This document shows, piece after piece, positions 1 through 9,305 of a stretch of 64,000 bases of DNA. Below the pieces are notes generated by a model. It saw nothing but the letters and a program-made list of their open reading frames with translations. It had not been told where the DNA came from and did no database searches. The translations under genes were made by a program, and so were the position numbers. How positions within the stretch are numbered: the first letter of the stretch is position 1; each line of letters starts with the position of its first letter. The DNA comes from Pigmentiphaga sp. (GTDB taxonomy: Bacteria > Pseudomonadota > Gammaproteobacteria > Burkholderiales > Burkholderiaceae_B), in contig JALOAI010000002.1 in the NCBI GenBank assembly GCA_023228945.1, forward strand, positions 186,001-250,000, written 5' to 3'.

Positions 1-2
1 AT

Positions 3-1865
3 AACGCCTGGTGGTTTCTGCTCATCATGGCGTTTTTGGTGATTTCCACCTCCTTGTGCGTCATGCGCAACGCGCCCTCCATGCTGCGCGACTCCTTATC
101 GTTTCGCGATAAAGTCCGCGAAGGCAGTTGGCGATCCTTTCCCCAGCGGGCCGAGGGGGGGGCCGAGCTCCCGCCCGAGGCGGCGGCCGAGCGTACGACG
201 CAATGGCTGCGGCGGCGGGGCTTCGCGGTGCGCGTGCGCGCCAACGGCGAATCCCGGCTGGTGGCCGCCAAGGCCGGCGCCGGCAATCGCCTGGGCTATA
301 TTTTTGCCCATGTCGCCATTGTCGTTATTTGCGTGGGCGGCCTGTTCGATAGCGAGCTGCCGATCCGCCTGCAAGTGTGGCTGGGCGGCAAGGCGCCGGT
401 GTTCGACAATATGCGAATCGCCGATGTGCCGCCCAGCGGCCGGTTGAGCATGAACAATCCGTCCTACCGCGCGTCGGCCCTGGTGCCCGAGGGCGTGCAA
501 ACGCGGCACGCGGTGGTGATGGTGGGCGATGGCGCGCTGGTGCAGCCCTTGCCGTTCAGCCTGCGGCTGAATGACTTCGTGGTGGATTATTACTCCACCG
601 GGATGCCCAGCGACTTCGCCAGCCACGTCACGGTGTTCGACGACGACACCGGCGAAAGTTTCGATACGGTGATCCGGGTCAACGAGCCTTTGGCCTATCG
701 CGGCGTCACGGTGTACCAGGCCAGTTTCGACGACGGCGGAAGCCGGGTGCGGGTGCTGGGTCATGCCGTTGACGGGACCCTGGCCGAACCCTTCGAACTG
801 GAAGGGCGGGTTGGCGATGAGTTGAACCTGGCCGCGGCGGCGGGCGGCGAGGGCTCGGTGATGTTCACGGCCCTGCGCCCGATCAACGTCGAGAATCTCG
901 CCGACGCGGGCGCCGCGCAGCCGCGGGCGCTGGGCGAGCACGTGGCCGCCGTCAGCGGCAGCGCGGCGCGCGACCTCAGCGCCCGGTTCCAGAACGTCGG
1001 GCCGAGCCTTGAGTACCAGCTCACCGATAGCGCCGGCCAAAGTACGCAGTTTCACAACTACATGCTGCCGGTGGAGCTCGACGGCAGCCGGGTGTATCTG
1101 CTGGGCGCCCGTAACAGCCCCGCGGACGTCTACCATTATCTGCGTATTCCCGCCGACGCCCAAGACGGGATGGGCGAGTTCCTGGCATTGCAGCACGCGC
1201 TGGCCGATCCGCTCGCGCGGCGCGAGGCCGCGACGCGCTTTGCCGACGTCAGCCTGCCGGTGGATGCCGGCCCTGGCGCCAGCCAGGCGGTGGCCGATTC
1301 GGCGCAGCGCGCACTCGACGTATTCGCCGACGGCGGGCTGCGCAGTGTCACTCGCTTCCTGGAAGACAACGTGCCAGCCGCCGAGCAGCCGCGCGCCGCC
1401 GAAGTGGTGGTAAGGTTGCTGACGGGCGCGATGTCGATGCTGCGCGAGGTCGCGCGCGAGCAGGCGGATCTTCCGCCTTTGCGGGATCTCGACAACGATG
1501 CCTTGGTGCGCGAGGAGATCTGGACCCGGCAGGCGCTCGCGGCGCTGTCCGATCTCTCGCTATATCCGGCGCCGGTGTTCCTCACGTTGGCCGACTTCGA
1601 CCACGTCGAGGCCAGCGTCTTCCAGCTCAGCCGCACGCCGGGCAAAATGGCGGTATATCTGGGTTGCGTGTTGCTGGTGCTGGGCGTGTTCGCCATGTTC
1701 TACGTGCGTGAACGGCGACTCTGGGTATGGATCCGCCCCGAGGGCCAGGGTAGCCATGCGTTGCTAGCCATGACCTCGCAGCGGCGCAATCTCGATTTCC
1801 ACCGCGAGTTCGATCGGTTGCGGCGGGAGTTCGGCCGGTTGTTTCCCAACAAGGATACTGAGTGA
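3..1865 (+). CDS. resB: ResB-family cytochrome c maturation protein (5' partial)
   Basis: The reading frame is open from the first bases of the window, so the start lies upstream; the first ATG at 27 is internal. The visible protein has a membrane segment at its very start (NAWWFLLIMAFLVISTSLC), a second about 90 residues later (LGYIFAHVAIVVICVGGLF) and a third near the C-terminus, around a large periplasmic domain carrying the ResB-like stretch YRGVTVYQASFDDGG. ResB (Ccs1) works with CcsB/ResC to bring haem across the membrane and ligate it to apocytochromes c (system II). It is followed directly by ccsB with one base of overlap, which supports the assignment. Confidence 0.93.
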   Translation, partial: NAWWFLLIMAFLVISTSLCVMRNAPSMLRDSLSFRDKVREGSWRSFPQRAEGGAELPPEAAAERTTQWLRRRGFAVRVRANGESRLVAAKAGAGNRLGYIFAHVAIVVICVGGLFDSELPIRLQVWLGGKAPVFDNMRIADVPPSGRLSMNNPSYRASALVPEGVQTRHAVVMVGDGALVQPLPFSLRLNDFVVDYYSTGMPSDFASHVTVFDDDTGESFDTVIRVNEPLAYRGVTVYQASFDDGGSRVRVLGHAVDGTLAEPFELEGRVGDELNLAAAAGGEGSVMFTALRPINVENLADAGAAQPRALGEHVAAVSGSAARDLSARFQNVGPSLEYQLTDSAGQSTQFHNYMLPVELDGSRVYLLGARNSPADVYHYLRIPADAQDGMGEFLALQHALADPLARREAATRFADVSLPVDAGPGASQAVADSAQRALDVFADGGLRSVTRFLEDNVPAAEQPRAAEVVVRLLTGAMSMLREVAREQADLPPLRDLDNDALVREEIWTRQALAALSDLSLYPAPVFLTLADFDHVEASVFQLSRTPGKMAVYLGCVLLVLGVFAMFYVRERRLWVWIRPEGQGSHALLAMTSQRRNLDFHREFDRLRREFGRLFPNKDTE

Positions 1866-3187
1866 TGCAAGCGACACCTTCACGTGACGAGCCCTGGCTG
1901 GAGGACGACGGCCCGGTGATGCGGGGCAGGCCCGACTGGACCGACCTGCTGTTCTTGCTGTTGCTCGCCGCAGGGGCCTGGTTCGCCCTGGAGCGTGCCG
2001 GCGGCCTGATGGACGGCTACGATCGCGCCATTCTCATCGGCGCGGTGCCGGTGGCGGCCTGGCTGGGCTGGTTGTGGCGCCCGTTGCGGGTGCTGGCGGT
2101 GGCGCTGGCGGTGGGCGGCGGCTTGGCGCTGGCGCTCTATGGCGGCGATTTGGCGCAATCCGAGGCTTCGTTCTGGCTGCGCTATATGCTGTCGTCGCAA
2201 TCGGCCATCATGTGGATGTGCGCCTTGTTCGGGCTGGCCACCGTGTGCTATTGGATCGGTCTCGCGGCGCGCAGCGACACCGCGTCGTGGTTGGGCACGG
2301 TCTTCACCTGGGGGGCGGTGTTCGCCGGGATCCTGGGCCTGCTGGTGCGCTGGTACGAAAGCCATCTGCTTGGGGCCGATATCGGCTACATCCCGGTCAG
2401 CAATCTGTACGAGGTCGTCATCCAGTTCGCCCTCGTCATCGCGCTGTTCTACCTGTACTACGAACAACGCTACGGCACGCGCGCGCTGGGCGCCTTCGTC
2501 ATGCTTATCATCACGGCGGCGATCGCCTTCCTCATCTGGTACACCTTCGCCCGCGACGGCTATGTGATCCAGCCATTGGTGCCAGCCCTCAAAAGCTGGT
2601 GGATGAAGCTGCACGTGCCGGCCAACTTCATCGGCTATGGCACGTTTTCGCTGGCCGCCATGGTCGGCTTCGCCTATTTGGTCAAGCAGCATGGCGAGAC
2701 CCGCTCGTGGTGGAAGCTGGCGCCGCTATTCGTGCTCGGCGTGCTGCTGGCGGCCGAGCCCATGGTATTCCGTACCGAAGGCTTGTCGTCATACTGGATG
2801 CTGTATTTCGGCCTTGGCGCCATCGTGGTCGGCCTCATCCTGTTGGCGCGCCGGCCCCTGGCCCAGCGCCTGCCCTCGCTCGAAGTGCTCGACGACATCA
2901 TGTACCGGGCGATCGCCGTCGGCTTCGCCTTTTTCACGGTGGCCACCATCCTCGGCGCGCTATGGGCGGCGGAGGCCTGGGGCGCCTACTGGCAATGGGA
3001 TCCCAAGGAAACCTGGGCCCTCATCGTCTGGCTCAACTACGCGGCGTGGCTGCACATGCGGCTGATGAAGGGCCTGCGGGGTACTTATGCCGCCTATTGG
3101 GCGCTGATCGGGCTGCTGATCACCGGCTTTGCCTTTCTCGGCGTGAATATGTTCCTGTCCGGCTTGCATTCCTACGGTGCGCTCTGA
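1865..3187 (+). CDS. ccsB: CcsB/ResC cytochrome c biogenesis haem exporter
   Basis: Integral membrane protein of about 440 residues with the haem-handling tryptophan-rich signature WGAYWQWDPKETW followed by LIVWLNYAAWLHMR, the hallmark of CcsA/CcmC/CcmF-type proteins. It partners ResB in the system II haem delivery complex, with the WWD-type loop facing the periplasm. Eight or so membrane spans can be read from the hydrophobic stretches. The ATG at 1865 overlaps the resB stop by one base and has AAGGA a few bases upstream; a GTG at 1862 is an alternative. Translational coupling with resB is likely. Confidence 0.95.
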   Translation: MQATPSRDEPWLEDDGPVMRGRPDWTDLLFLLLLAAGAWFALERAGGLMDGYDRAILIGAVPVAAWLGWLWRPLRVLAVALAVGGGLALALYGGDLAQSEASFWLRYMLSSQSAIMWMCALFGLATVCYWIGLAARSDTASWLGTVFTWGAVFAGILGLLVRWYESHLLGADIGYIPVSNLYEVVIQFALVIALFYLYYEQRYGTRALGAFVMLIITAAIAFLIWYTFARDGYVIQPLVPALKSWWMKLHVPANFIGYGTFSLAAMVGFAYLVKQHGETRSWWKLAPLFVLGVLLAAEPMVFRTEGLSSYWMLYFGLGAIVVGLILLARRPLAQRLPSLEVLDDIMYRAIAVGFAFFTVATILGALWAAEAWGAYWQWDPKETWALIVWLNYAAWLHMRLMKGLRGTYAAYWALIGLLITGFAFLGVNMFLSGLHSYGAL

Positions 3188-3323
3188 GCCCAGGCGTGGC
3201 GTCGAGCCCACGCCGGATGCCGCGACCAGGCCCCTGCGTTGGTCGGGCTGGGATCTTGATGGCAAAATCGACCCCGTCGCCGGCAAGCCGCCGGCCAGTC
3301 CCCTCTTGCCTGAAGGAGTCAGC

Positions 3324-3893
3324 ATGACGCAGGAAACCTCACCTCTCGCCCCCACCGACGGCACCGTTCTGCGCGACGACCGCCGGGCGCTGCAGGCCGA
3401 GGTCGTCCGGCTGGGCTGGCCGCATTGGTTGCTGCGGGGCGGGGTCGTACTGGTGGGGCTCTGGGTCTTCTGGATGGTGGCCGAATCGGTGCTCGCCTTC
3501 GGACGCCATGTGGATTACGCCCGCCTGGCTCCGCCGGATTCGCCGCTGGTGGCGGTGTTGCAGCGCGCCAACCCGTATTTGTGGTGGGTGGTGGTGATTC
3601 TCCTGGCGCTGTTGGCGATCTCGCTGTTGCGATGGGCCTGGCAGCAGGGGGTACGGCGCGAACGGGCCACCACGGTAGCGCCCGGCGCGCTGCAAACCTT
3701 GGCCGGCCAGCTATCGCTGCCGGCGCGCGAGGTGTTGGCGCTGGTCTGGCAAGACCGCACCCAGCCGCTCACGCTGGGCGATCTGCAACAGGCGTTGCGC
3801 GAGCTGCGCCACGGCCGCTTTGCCCGGCTGCAACTGGCGCGCGAGCAGGCCGGCATCCTGGCCGTGGCGGCGGCGCCGCGGCAAGTCTTGTAG
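3324..3893 (+). CDS. small inner-membrane protein, unknown function
   Basis: A 189-residue protein starting at an ATG preceded by AAGGAG at good spacing; the frame stays open upstream to 3177 but that part looks non-coding. Two membrane segments are clear, near residues 36-59 and 85-106, followed by a cytoplasmic C-terminal region of about 80 residues rich in Leu, Gln and Arg with helical character. I do not recognise the family. It sits 136 bp after ccsB and may be co-transcribed with the cytochrome c maturation genes, but nothing in the protein itself shows a role there. Confidence 0.75.
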   Translation: MTQETSPLAPTDGTVLRDDRRALQAEVVRLGWPHWLLRGGVVLVGLWVFWMVAESVLAFGRHVDYARLAPPDSPLVAVLQRANPYLWWVVVILLALLAISLLRWAWQQGVRRERATTVAPGALQTLAGQLSLPAREVLALVWQDRTQPLTLGDLQQALRELRHGRFARLQLAREQAGILAVAAAPRQVL

Positions 3894-3928
3894 CTGGGCG
3901 CCCGGCCCGCAACAGGCTCGGCGCCCAG
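3894..3928. terminator. stem-loop between convergent genes
   Basis: CTGGGCGCC and GGCGCCCAG form a perfect 9-bp stem with a 17-nt loop directly after the stop of the plus-strand gene and before the 3' end of valS. There is no T-run, so if it terminates it is not a classical intrinsic terminator. Confidence 0.4.
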
Positions 3929-3995
3929 CCTTGCAAGGCCTCGGTATCCGCCTCCTGGGTGGGTCGAAGCCCTCTCGGGCCCCAGCGTTTCCGGA

Positions 3996-6863
3996 CTAGA
4001 ACCGCGCCCGCTGCGCCCGCACCTGCTCGAGCGTGGTACCAAACTGCGCAATCCGCGCCTGCTCCTGTTCCACCACGGCGGCCGGTGCTCGTTCGACGAA
4101 ACGGGGATTGTCGAGCTTGGCCCGCGCCTTGCCGATTTCGCCTTCGAGGCGGGCGATTTCTTTGTCGAGGCGGGCGCGCTCGGCGTCGGCGTCGATCTCG
4201 ATGCGCAGCATGAGGCGCGATTCGGCCACCACTTGCACCGGAGCGCCCAGGTCGGGGAGCTCGTCGACCAATTCCACTTCCGAGAGCCGGGCCAGCGCGG
4301 CGAGGTAAGGCGCGTCGCGCTCGAGCGTGGCGCGATTGCCGGTGGCTAGCAGGGGCACGCGCTGCGAGGGGGCAAGGTTCATTTCGCCGCGCAGCGCGCG
4401 GATGGCTTCGATGCGGGCCTTGAGCTCGGCGACGGCCTGGTCGGCATCGGCGTCGATCTTGCGTTCGCCGGGGCGGGGATAGGCCTGGATGCTGATCGAC
4501 GTGGCATCAGCGGCGGCGCGGGTGCCCGCCACGACTGAAACCTTCTGCCAGAGCTCTTCGGTGATGAAGGGAATGATGGGGTGGGCCAGGCGCAGCACGG
4601 CCTCGAGCACACGGATGAGGGTTTGCCGCGTACCCAGTTGCTGGGCCGGCGTGCCCTGCTGGATCCGGACCTTGGCCAGTTCGACATACCAATCGCAGTA
4701 TTCGTCCCACACGAAGCGATAGATGGCGTTGGCGATGAGATCAAAGCGGTAGCCGGCAAAGCCGCGTTCCACCTCGGCCACGGTGCGTTCGAACTCGCCG
4801 AGGATCCACTGGTCGGCGAACGAGAGCTCGGCCTCGCCTTGCAGCGGCTGCCCCTCGGTGTTCATCAGCACGAAGCGCGTGGCGTTCCAGAGCTTGTTGC
4901 AGAAGTTGCGATAGCCCTCGCAGCGCTTGAGATCGAAGTTGATGTTGCGGCCCAAGGTGGCGTAGGCCGCCATGGTGAAGCGCAGTGCGTCGGCGCCGAA
5001 GGCGGGGATGCCGTCGGGGTAATCCTTGCGGGTCTGCCTGGCGATGACGTCGGCCTGCTTGGGGTTCATCAGGCCGCTGGTGCGCTTGGCCAGCAGGGCG
5101 TCGAGGCCGATGCCGTCGATCAGGTCGACGGGGTCGAGCGTGTTGCCCTTGGATTTGCTCATCTTCTGGCCCTGGGCGTCGCGCACCAGACCGTGCACAT
5201 AGACGTCGTGGAAGGGCACCTGGCCGGTGAAGTGCATGGTCATCATGACCATGCGGGCCACCCAGAAGAAAATGATATCGAAGCCGGTGACCAGCACGCT
5301 GGAGGGCAGGTAGCGCGCGAGATCGGGAGTGGACTCGGGCCAGCCCAGGGTGGTGAAGGGCACGAGGGCCGACGAGAACCAGGTGTCGAGCACGTCGTCA
5401 TCGCGGCGCAGCGGCCCGATCACGCCGGCGGCGCGGGCCTTGGCTTCGGCCTCGGCCTCGTCGCGGGCGACGAACACCTGGCCGTCTTCGGCATACCAGG
5501 CGGGAATGCGATGGCCCCACCAGAGTTGGCGCGAGATGCACCAGTCCTGGATATTCTCCAGCCACTGGTTGTAGGTGGTGGTCCAGTTCTCGGGATGAAA
5601 GCGCACCCGGCCATCGGCCACCACGTCGAGCGCCACCTGGGCGATCGAGCGCCCCGGAAAGCGGGTGCCTTCAGGCGCCGGCTGGCCCATGGCGACGAAC
5701 CATTGGTCGGTGAGCATGGGTTCGATCACCGCGCCGGTGCGGTCGCCCTTGGGCTGCATCAGCTTGTGCGGTTCGGTCTTGATCAGCAGGCCCTCGGCCT
5801 GCAGGCGCTCGACCACGGCGTCGCGGGCGGCGAAGCGGTCGAGGCCGCGGAAGGCCTCGGGCGCGTTGTCGTTGATTTTGGCGTCGAGCGTGAGGATCAC
5901 GATCAACGGCAGGCCATGGCGCTGGGCGCAGGCGTAGTCGTTGAAGTCATGGGCGCCGGTGATCTTGACGCAACCCGTGCCGAAGGCCGGATCGACGAAG
6001 TCGTCGGCAATGATGGGGATGGTGCGGTCGCACAGCGGCAACCGCAGCTGCCTGCCCACCAAATGCCGATAGCGCTCGTCTTCGGGGTGCACGGCCACGG
6101 CGGCATCGCCCAGCAGGGTCTCGGGCCGGGTGGTGGCCACCGTCATGCCGCGCAGGACGCGCTTGCCGCCGTCGGCCTCGGTGATGGTTTGCGGGCCGTC
6201 GACGAAGGGGTATTCGATGTGCCAGAGAAAGCCGTCGGTTTCTTCGGTGACGACTTCCAGGTCGGATACCGCGGTGAGCAACTGCGGATCCCAGTTGACC
6301 AGGCGCTTGCCGCGGTAGATCAGGCCCTGCTCATGCAAGCGCACGAAGGTTTCAACGACGCCGCGCGAAAGCGCGTCGTCCATCGTGAAATATTCGCGAT
6401 CCCAGTCGGCCGAGGCGCCGAGGCGGCGCATCTGCGTGGTGATGGTGCCGCCCGAGTACTGCTTCCAGTCCCAGATTTTTTCGATGAATTTTTCGCGGCC
6501 GAGATCGTGGCGCGAGAGCTTTTGCGCATCCAGCTGGCGTTCGACCACGATCTGGGTGGCGATGCCGGCGTGGTCGGTGCCCGGAATCCAGGCGGTGTCG
6601 GCGCCCCGCATGCGGAAGTAGCGCGTCAGGCCATCCATGATGGTCTGGTTGAAGCCATGCCCCATGTGCAGCGTGCCGGTGACGTTGGGTGGCGGCAGCT
6701 GGATGGCGAAGGTCTCGGGCGCATCCGGCACATTCTCGACATGGCGGCCGGCGCGAAAATAGCCGCGTTGCTCCCATTCTGGATACCAGCGTGCCTCGAT
6801 GGCCTGAGGCTCGAAGCTCTTGGAGAGTTCCTGAGGAGCGGCAGCGGAGGAAGATGAGGTCAT
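3996..6863 (-). CDS. valS: valyl-tRNA synthetase
   Basis: A 955-residue class I aminoacyl-tRNA synthetase that charges tRNA-Val. The HIGH box (LHMGH) lies near residues 65-69 within PPPNVTGTLHMGHG, and KMSKS with following GNTLDP lies near residue 566. The editing (CP1) insertion lies between them. The C-terminus is the Glu/Lys/Arg-rich coiled coil typical of ValRS (about residues 890-950). The order holC then valS on the same strand is the classical arrangement. A 758-residue open frame on the opposite strand is an antisense artefact. Confidence 0.98.
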   Translation of the reverse strand: MTSSSSAAAPQELSKSFEPQAIEARWYPEWEQRGYFRAGRHVENVPDAPETFAIQLPPPNVTGTLHMGHGFNQTIMDGLTRYFRMRGADTAWIPGTDHAGIATQIVVERQLDAQKLSRHDLGREKFIEKIWDWKQYSGGTITTQMRRLGASADWDREYFTMDDALSRGVVETFVRLHEQGLIYRGKRLVNWDPQLLTAVSDLEVVTEETDGFLWHIEYPFVDGPQTITEADGGKRVLRGMTVATTRPETLLGDAAVAVHPEDERYRHLVGRQLRLPLCDRTIPIIADDFVDPAFGTGCVKITGAHDFNDYACAQRHGLPLIVILTLDAKINDNAPEAFRGLDRFAARDAVVERLQAEGLLIKTEPHKLMQPKGDRTGAVIEPMLTDQWFVAMGQPAPEGTRFPGRSIAQVALDVVADGRVRFHPENWTTTYNQWLENIQDWCISRQLWWGHRIPAWYAEDGQVFVARDEAEAEAKARAAGVIGPLRRDDDVLDTWFSSALVPFTTLGWPESTPDLARYLPSSVLVTGFDIIFFWVARMVMMTMHFTGQVPFHDVYVHGLVRDAQGQKMSKSKGNTLDPVDLIDGIGLDALLAKRTSGLMNPKQADVIARQTRKDYPDGIPAFGADALRFTMAAYATLGRNINFDLKRCEGYRNFCNKLWNATRFVLMNTEGQPLQGEAELSFADQWILGEFERTVAEVERGFAGYRFDLIANAIYRFVWDEYCDWYVELAKVRIQQGTPAQQLGTRQTLIRVLEAVLRLAHPIIPFITEELWQKVSVVAGTRAAADATSISIQAYPRPGERKIDADADQAVAELKARIEAIRALRGEMNLAPSQRVPLLATGNRATLERDAPYLAALARLSEVELVDELPDLGAPVQVVAESRLMLRIEIDADAERARLDKEIARLEGEIGKARAKLDNPRFVERAPAAVVEQEQARIAQFGTTLEQVRAQRARF

Positions 6864-6978
6864 GATGGTCCCGGGATCTTACGGAGGCGGCAAACCTTCC
6901 ATTTTAAGCCATGGTAGCCAACCTCTCCCGCGCGACTGGCCGCAGGTGGTTCCTGACCTCTGTGGGCGAGGACCGGCG

Positions 6979-7278
6979 TCAGCGCGAAGCGGGGGCCTGC
7001 AGCGCGTGTTCAAGCGCTTCGCGTACCAGGCGCCGCAGTTCGGGCTGTAGCGCATCGGCGACTTGTTGCGCCAGGATATCGAGGTCGGGTGGGGGGACAG
7101 GAGCCGCCTTCGCCGGTGACGGTGGCGGCGTCATCACTGGCGGCGGCTCGATGACATGCGTGAGCACCGGAACGTCGTCGTCGAGTTCCGTACGCTCGGA
7201 GATGGGGGAATCGTCTTCGGGATCGGTCAGGAAGGCGGGCTCGCTGCGCCGCGTACGAAAAGGAGGCAATTGGGCCAT
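6979..7278 (-). CDS. small acidic/proline-rich protein between holC and valS
   Basis: A 99-residue protein starting MAQLPPFRTRRSEP, with GAGG about 8 bases before the ATG, 8 bp after the holC stop. The middle is Asp/Glu- and then Pro-rich (VIEPPPVMTPPPSP), and the last 35 residues are predicted to be helical (DLDILAQQVADALQPELRRL). I do not recognise a named domain. The position between holC and valS suggests a lineage-specific member of that operon, conceivably a clamp-loader or replication accessory; that is inference only. Confidence 0.7.
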   Translation of the reverse strand: MAQLPPFRTRRSEPAFLTDPEDDSPISERTELDDDVPVLTHVIEPPPVMTPPPSPAKAAPVPPPDLDILAQQVADALQPELRRLVREALEHALQAPASR

Positions 7279-7286
7279 GGCGATCC

Positions 7287-7769
7287 TCAGGGGAGCTGGT
7301 TGCGGTTGAGATCGAACGCCTGGAGTTCGCAGGCTGCCGCCTGATAGTATCGCCAATGCGCCCGGCCTCGAGCCCGGTCGGCGGGGTCGGCGGAAACGAT
7401 TTCCAGAACGTCGGGATAGGCCAGGGGCAGCGGCAGGGCCGCATCGGCAAGATTGAGTACACACGGCGTATCGGGAGGCGGAGGCTGGCGATACAGGCCG
7501 ATGGGCGTGCAGGCGAGAAGGGGGTCGTCGGCGTCGACATGCGGAACGAAGTTGGAGCTGTCATACTCCCATAGCAGCCGATCGAGGCGGTCGAACTGTT
7601 CCGCATCGGGACAATACACCGCCACCCAATGGCGTTGACGGGCCAGGTGTGCGAGCACCGCACACGCCCCTTCCAAGCGCTGCGCCGCCCCGAAAACCAC
7701 CCTGACCCGGATCACGCCGGTGGGAAGGTTTTCGGATGAATGTGGCACGCCTGCGCTTTCGATCAACAT
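7287..7769 (-). CDS. holC: DNA polymerase III chi subunit
   Basis: The part from VIRVRVVFGAAQRLEGACAV onward matches the HolC fold: an alpha/beta protein with WVAVYCPDAEQFDRLDRLLW and FVPHVDADDPL, the family's YC...LD..LW and F.PH segments. Chi bridges the clamp loader (through psi) to single-stranded DNA-binding protein. Start choice is uncertain: the open frame begins at 7769, but family alignment favours a GTG at 7715 (about 142 residues); neither has a clear ribosome site. Upstream of valS on the same strand, as in many proteobacteria. Confidence 0.88.
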   Translation of the reverse strand: MLIESAGVPHSSENLPTGVIRVRVVFGAAQRLEGACAVLAHLARQRHWVAVYCPDAEQFDRLDRLLWEYDSSNFVPHVDADDPLLACTPIGLYRQPPPPDTPCVLNLADAALPLPLAYPDVLEIVSADPADRARGRAHWRYYQAAACELQAFDLNRNQLP

Positions 7770-7821
7770 AGGTTGTCATGGTGCGCGTCTACAATCGCGC
7801 GCTGGCCTTACTTTTACGGCA

Positions 7822-8715
7822 ATGTTTATGATCTATCCCGAACTCTTCAAATCGCTCGAGGCGGTGCGCTGGAATATGGCCGCCGATATCCCCTGGGACG
7901 ACTTTGACGCGAGCAAACTGTCGGACGACCAGGCCAATACTATCAAGATGAATGCCATCACGGAATGGTCGGCGCTGCCGGCCACCGAGATGTTCCTGCG
8001 CGATAACCGGCACGATAGCGATTTCAGCGCCTTCATCTCGGTCTGGTTTTTCGAAGAGCAAAAGCATTCGCTGGTGCTGATGGAGTATCTGCGGCGTTTC
8101 CGGCCCGAACTGGTGCCTACCGAGGAAGAACTGCACCGGATCCGCTTCGAATTCGATCCGGCGCCCGCCCTCGAAACGCTGATGCTGCACTTCTGCGGCG
8201 AGATCCGGCTCAATCACTGGTACCGCTGCGCCGCCGACTGGCACACCGAACCCGTGATCAAAGCCATCTACCGCACGATTTCGCAAGATGAGGCGCGGCA
8301 TGCCGGCGCCTACCTGCGCTACATGCGGCGCGCACTGGGAGGGGGCGAGCAAGGCGGCCTGCAGGCGCGGGCCGCCTTCGCCAAGATGGGCGTCCTCATG
8401 GCCTCGGTGCAACGCAAGGGTGGGGCTTTGCACCCCACCAACATCCACGTCAATAAGTCGATGTTCCCCAACGATACGGTGCAATCGCGCCTGCCCGAGC
8501 CGGATTGGCTGGAGCATTGGCTCGACCATCAGATTCGCTTCGATGACGCGTGGGAGCAGAAGGTCAGCGGCCGCATCCTGCACAACCTGTCGCTCCTGCT
8601 GGGCGAAACCTTCGCATCGGTGCAAGACCTCAGCCGTTATCGCAAGGCCGTGACGCGCGTGTTGCGCGGCCCCGGCGACGCCCTGGGCACGGGGTCGGGG
8701 CTGGTGCCGGCATGA
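7822..8715 (+). CDS. ferritin-like diiron domain protein
   Basis: About 297 residues from the ATG at 7822 (a second ATG at 7828 is equally possible). The two E..H helices of a diiron four-helix bundle are visible: EEQKH at residues 78-82 and DEARH at 156-160, with further candidate ligands Glu48/Glu56 and Glu127 (CGEIRLNHWY). This is the pattern of acyl-ACP desaturase and ferritin-like oxidases, but the substrate cannot be named. The stop overlaps the start of the following rfaE2 by four bases (ATGA), so the two are coupled; a link to envelope or lipid chemistry is inference. Confidence 0.8.
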   Translation: MFMIYPELFKSLEAVRWNMAADIPWDDFDASKLSDDQANTIKMNAITEWSALPATEMFLRDNRHDSDFSAFISVWFFEEQKHSLVLMEYLRRFRPELVPTEEELHRIRFEFDPAPALETLMLHFCGEIRLNHWYRCAADWHTEPVIKAIYRTISQDEARHAGAYLRYMRRALGGGEQGGLQARAAFAKMGVLMASVQRKGGALHPTNIHVNKSMFPNDTVQSRLPEPDWLEHWLDHQIRFDDAWEQKVSGRILHNLSLLLGETFASVQDLSRYRKAVTRVLRGPGDALGTGSGLVPA

Positions 8716-9305
8716 GTGCGCCGGGCCGCCCCAAGCGCGAATCCTCCCTTGGGGAGGAAGTCGCGCAGCGACCGGAGGAAAGTCCAGGGAGCGATGACGG
8801 GCCGGCGGCGCCGCGATTCGAACTCAAAATGCTGCCTCGCGCCGAGTTGACGGCGCAGGTGGCGGCGGGGCGCTGGCCCCGTCCGCTGGTCTTTACCAAC
8901 GGTGTGTTCGATATCCTGCATCGGGGCCACGTGACCTATCTCGACCAGGCCGCGCAGCTGGGCGCCACGCTGGTGGTGGCGGTCAATACCGACGCCTCGG
9001 TACGCCGCCTGGGCAAGGGGCCCGACCGGCCACTTAATGGCGAGCAGGATCGTGCCGCGCTCCTGGCGGCGCTGGCCAGCGTGAGCGTGGTGACGTGGTT
9101 CGATGAAGATACCCCTGAAAACCTGATCGCGGCCTTGCGCCCCGATTGGATCGTCAAGGGCGGCGACTACGACATGGCCAGTCTGCCCGAAACCCGCCTC
9201 GTGGCGCAGTGGGGCGGCCGGGCGGTGGCTATTCCGTTCGAGCACCAGCGCTCGACGACGAAGCTGGTGCGGCGGATTCGCTCCGGCGCGGCAGGCTCAG
9301 AGTGA
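8712..9305 (+). CDS. rfaE2: D-glycero-beta-D-manno-heptose 1-phosphate adenylyltransferase
   Basis: A 197-residue nucleotidyltransferase carrying TNGVFDILHRGHV (residues 62-74), the HxGH-type ATP-binding motif, followed by LVVAVNTDASVRRLGKG and GGDYDMA, as in the C-terminal half of HldE. It makes ADP-heptose for lipopolysaccharide core. The kinase half is absent, so this is the split RfaE2 form. Residues 1-40 are unlike the family: they include a segment encoded by two tandem DNA hairpins (see the repeat at 8742). Start overlaps the ferritin-like gene by ATGA; the 3' end overlaps the minus-strand gene at 9229-9447. Confidence 0.92.
   Translation: MSAPGRPKRESSLGEEVAQRPEESPGSDDGPAAPRFELKMLPRAELTAQVAAGRWPRPLVFTNGVFDILHRGHVTYLDQAAQLGATLVVAVNTDASVRRLGKGPDRPLNGEQDRAALLAALASVSVVTWFDEDTPENLIAALRPDWIVKGGDYDMASLPETRLVAQWGGRAVAIPFEHQRSTTKLVRRIRSGAAGSE
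8742..8772. repeat. paired-hairpin repeat within the rfaE2 5' end
   Basis: TCCTCCC/GGGAGGA (7-bp stem, 3-nt loop) is followed directly by GTCGC/GCGAC (5-bp stem, GCA loop). Both lie in frame inside the poorly conserved N-terminal extension of rfaE2 (codons 11-20) and look like a REP-type doublet. A similar layout is seen in the intergenic repeat at 56516-56575. Confidence 0.5.

Noticed and set aside
4581..6857. 758-residue open frame on the plus strand
   Set aside because: It is exactly antisense to valS, with His/Gly/Glu-rich composition typical of GC-rich shadow frames and no family features.
8755..8795. GGAGGAAAGTCC resembling the conserved core of RNase P RNA
   Set aside because: Only a dozen bases match, it lies inside a coding region between the start and the HxGH motif of rfaE2, and no other RNase P helix is seen.
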